Position numbers and translations under genes: made by a program. From the NCBI GenBank assembly GCA_008933995.1, contig WARS01002947.1:827884-891883 (forward strand): DNA of 64,000 nt, given 5' to 3'. The notes under the pieces were generated by a model, which saw only the letters and a list, made by a program, of their open reading frames with translations, made no database searches and was not told the origin of the DNA. Source of the DNA: Datnioides undecimradiatus. Its lineage: Eukaryota; Chordata; Actinopteri; Lobotiformes; Datnioididae. Below, in pieces: positions 61,831 through 64,000 of this stretch. Each line of letters starts with the position of its first letter. Within the stretch, counting starts at the first letter, position 1.

Positions 61831-64000
61831 GTCCGGACAAAGCAGATATCCTCTGTATTTTCATAATCTGAAGACTTACTGACTGCAAACTCATTCTCCC
61901 TTCAAGCACATCAAAATGCACAGTATTCTGAGATGGAAACTTGATTCTAACAGCTTTTGTTAAGAAACGACAGCTTTTGCGGCACAGGTTTTTTTCAGTG
62001 AGTGCGTACTACAATTGTGAGCTCAAGAAGCAGATATCCTCTGTATTTTCATGATCTGAAGACTTCCTGACAGCAAACTCAATTTCACTTCAATAACATC
62101 AAAATGCATAGTATTCTGAGTTGGAAACTGGATTCTAGCAGCTTTTTGTTAAGAAATGACAGCTTTTGCAACATGGGCTTTTTGAGTGAGTGTGTGATAC
62201 AGTTGTGAGGCTCAAGAAGCAGATATCCTCTGTATTTTCATAATCTGAAGATTTATTGACAGCAAAATCATTTTCCCTTCAATAACATCAAAATGCATAG
62301 TATTCTGAGTTGGAAACTTGATTCTAACGTCTTTTGTTAAGAAGTGACAGCTTTGGCGACACAGGCTTTTTCAGTGAGTGTCTTTTATTGTTGTGAATTA
62401 TGGAAGTAGATATACTGTGTATTTTCATAATCTTAGGATTTATTGACAGCAAACTCATTTTCCCTTCAAGCACATCAAACTGCACAGTATTCTGAATTGG
62501 AAAAGTGATTCTAACAGCTTTTGTTAGGAGATGACAGCTTTTGCGACAGCTGCTCTTGAAGTGAGTGTTACTGTTTTGACCGGACGAAGCAGATATCCTC
62601 TGTATTTTCATAATCTGAAGATTTACTGACTGCAAACTCATTCTCCCTTCAAGCACATCAAAATGAGTTGGAAACGTGATTCTAAAAGCTTTTGTTAAGA
62701 AATGACAGCTTTTGCGACATGGGCTTCTTGAGTGAGTGCGTGTTACGGCCGTGAGCTCAAGAAGCAGATATCCTCTGTATTTTCATAATCTGAAGATTTA
62801 TTGACAGCAAAATCATTTTCCCTTCAAGAACCTCAAAAGGCACAGTATTCTGAGTTGGAAACTCAATTCTAACAGTGTTTGTTAAGAAATGACAGCTTTT
62901 GCGAGACAGGCTTTTTGAGTGAGTGTGTTTTACAGTTGTAAGGTCAAGAAGCAGATATCCTCCGTATTGTCATAATCTGAACACTTCCTGACTGCAAACT
63001 CATTCTCCATTTAATAACATCAAAATGCACAGCGTTCTGAGTTGGAAACTGGATTCTAACAGCTTTTGTTAAGAAATAACTGCATTCACTATCACTGCTA
63101 ATTCAGTGAGTGCATGTTACTGTTGTGACCGGACGAAGCAGATATCCTCTGTATTTTCATAATCTGAAGACTACTGACTGCAAAATCATTTTCCCTTCAA
63201 TACCATCAAAATTCACAGTATTCTGAGTTGGAAAGTTGATTCTAAAAGCTTTTGTTAGGAAATGACGGCTTTCGCGACACAGGTTTTTTGAGTGAGTGCG
63301 TGTTACTGTTGTGAGCTCAAAAAGGAGATATCCTCCGTATTGTCATAATCTGAAGATTTATTGACTGCAAACTCATTCTATCTTCAAGCACATCAAAATG
63401 CACAGTATTCTGAGATGGAAACTTGATTCTAACAGCTTTTGTTAAGAAACGACAGGTGTTGCGGCTCAGGTTTTTTTGAGTGAGTGCGTACTACAGTTGT
63501 AAGCTCAAGAAGCAGATATCCTACGTATTGTCATAATCTGAAGACTTCCTGACAGCAAACTCATTTTCCCTTCAATACCATCAAAATGCATAGTATTCTG
63601 AGTTGATTCTAACATCTTTTGTTAAGACATGACAGCTTTTGCGACAGCTGCTCTTGAAGTGAGTGCGTGATACTGTTGTAAGCTCAAGGAGCAGATATTC
63701 TCTGTATTTTCATAATCTGAAGATTTGTTGACAGCAAAATCATTTTCCCTTCAATAACATCAAAATGCATAGCATTCTGAGTTGGAAACTTGATTCTAAC
63801 ATGTTTTGTTAAGAAGTGACAGCTTTGGCGACACAGGCTTTTTCAGTGAGTGTCTTTTATTGTGAATTGTGGAAGTAGATATACTGTGTATTTTCATAAT
63901 CTGAGGATTTATTGACAGCAAACTCATTTTCCCTTCAAGCACATCAAACTGCACAGTATTCTGAGTTGGAAACTCAATTCTAACAGCTGTTGTTAGGAAA

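Larger units (their letters stand above)
55139..64000. repeat. Satellite array, monomer about 187 bp, running off the window
   Basis: Successive anchors attctgagttggaaac fall at 55742, 55929, 56117, 56302, 56490, then (after the insertion) 58212, 58399, 58588, 58778 and so on: steps of 181-190, mostly 187. Other conserved blocks are agaagcagatat, gtattttcataatctgaaga, catcaaaatgcacag and taacagcttttgtta. Roughly forty monomers fit up to 64000. Later monomers form higher-order duplications. No gene or known family match was recognised; monomers are not a multiple of 3 and open frames in them are incidental. Confidence 0.92.

Noticed and set aside
56166..62656. Repeated open frames on the minus strand of the array containing blocks like FDVLEGKMSLLS
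   Set aside because: They arise from the satellite monomer itself. The 187-bp period shifts frame in each unit and no start, splice signal or family resemblance supports a protein.
55139..64000. Regularly spaced repeats resembling a CRISPR array
   Set aside because: The whole 187-bp unit is conserved rather than short repeats with unique spacers, and the context is a vertebrate genome.

Overview
The window looks like a teleost fish chromosome. The only clear host gene is the 3' part of a Krüppel-like factor (klf15-like), with GT-AG introns and vertebrate-style UTRs. Almost everything downstream consists of transposon families typical of ray-finned fish: Tc1, hAT, Ty3/Gypsy, BEL/Pao, ERV-like and several LINE clades.

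Layout. 1-8.4 kb: last two coding exons of klf15 on the + strand, a 5.2 kb intron and a probable long 3' UTR. 8.8-14.1 kb: a Ty3/Gypsy element with an exact 5-bp target duplication, whose 5' LTR carries a hAT insertion with BED-finger transposase exons. 14.8-17.5 kb: two Tc1 elements. 18.6-30 kb: LINE fragments, a solo Gypsy LTR (TSD ggttt), a 943-bp hAT MITE (TSD ctttacag), a minus-strand Gypsy relic, a possible 1.5 kb solo LTR and an L2-like LINE. 30.7-37.2 kb: a minus-strand BEL/Pao pol relic with a solo LTR inside it, an ERV-like relic and two LINE relics. 37.8-40.4 kb: a Tc1 copy inside a TA-flanked MITE inside a local tandem duplication. 40.4-44.6 kb: a tRNA-headed SINE, a solo LTR (TSD ggggc), an integrase-core pseudogene, a LINE tail, a hAT fragment and a SAM/HECT-type transposon-linked gene fragment.

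The main discovery candidate is 45,992-54,911, a roughly 8.9 kb DNA transposon. Its terminal inverted repeats begin CCCTTACG and its subterminal regions are full of ATATATTTCAATATAT-like motifs. Two spliced genes diverge from a gap of about 360 bp near its centre. One, leftward, encodes a tnp2-type (EnSpm/CACTA-like) transposase with a 788-residue uninterrupted main exon and duplicated acidic exons. The other, rightward, encodes a coiled-coil plus BEN-domain protein. I infer a division of labour like plant En/Spm (a catalytic transposase plus a separate DNA-binding protein), with the BEN protein as the candidate binder of the subterminal repeats. The BEN first exon is frameshifted, so this copy may not be fully active.

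From about 55.1 kb to the end of the window is a satellite array (monomer about 187 bp, roughly forty copies). It is interrupted by one 0.9 kb insertion. A short LINE fragment sits in two monomers, showing that the array spread after the LINE insertion. All calls come from reading the sequence alone; family names without a search are stated as likely.
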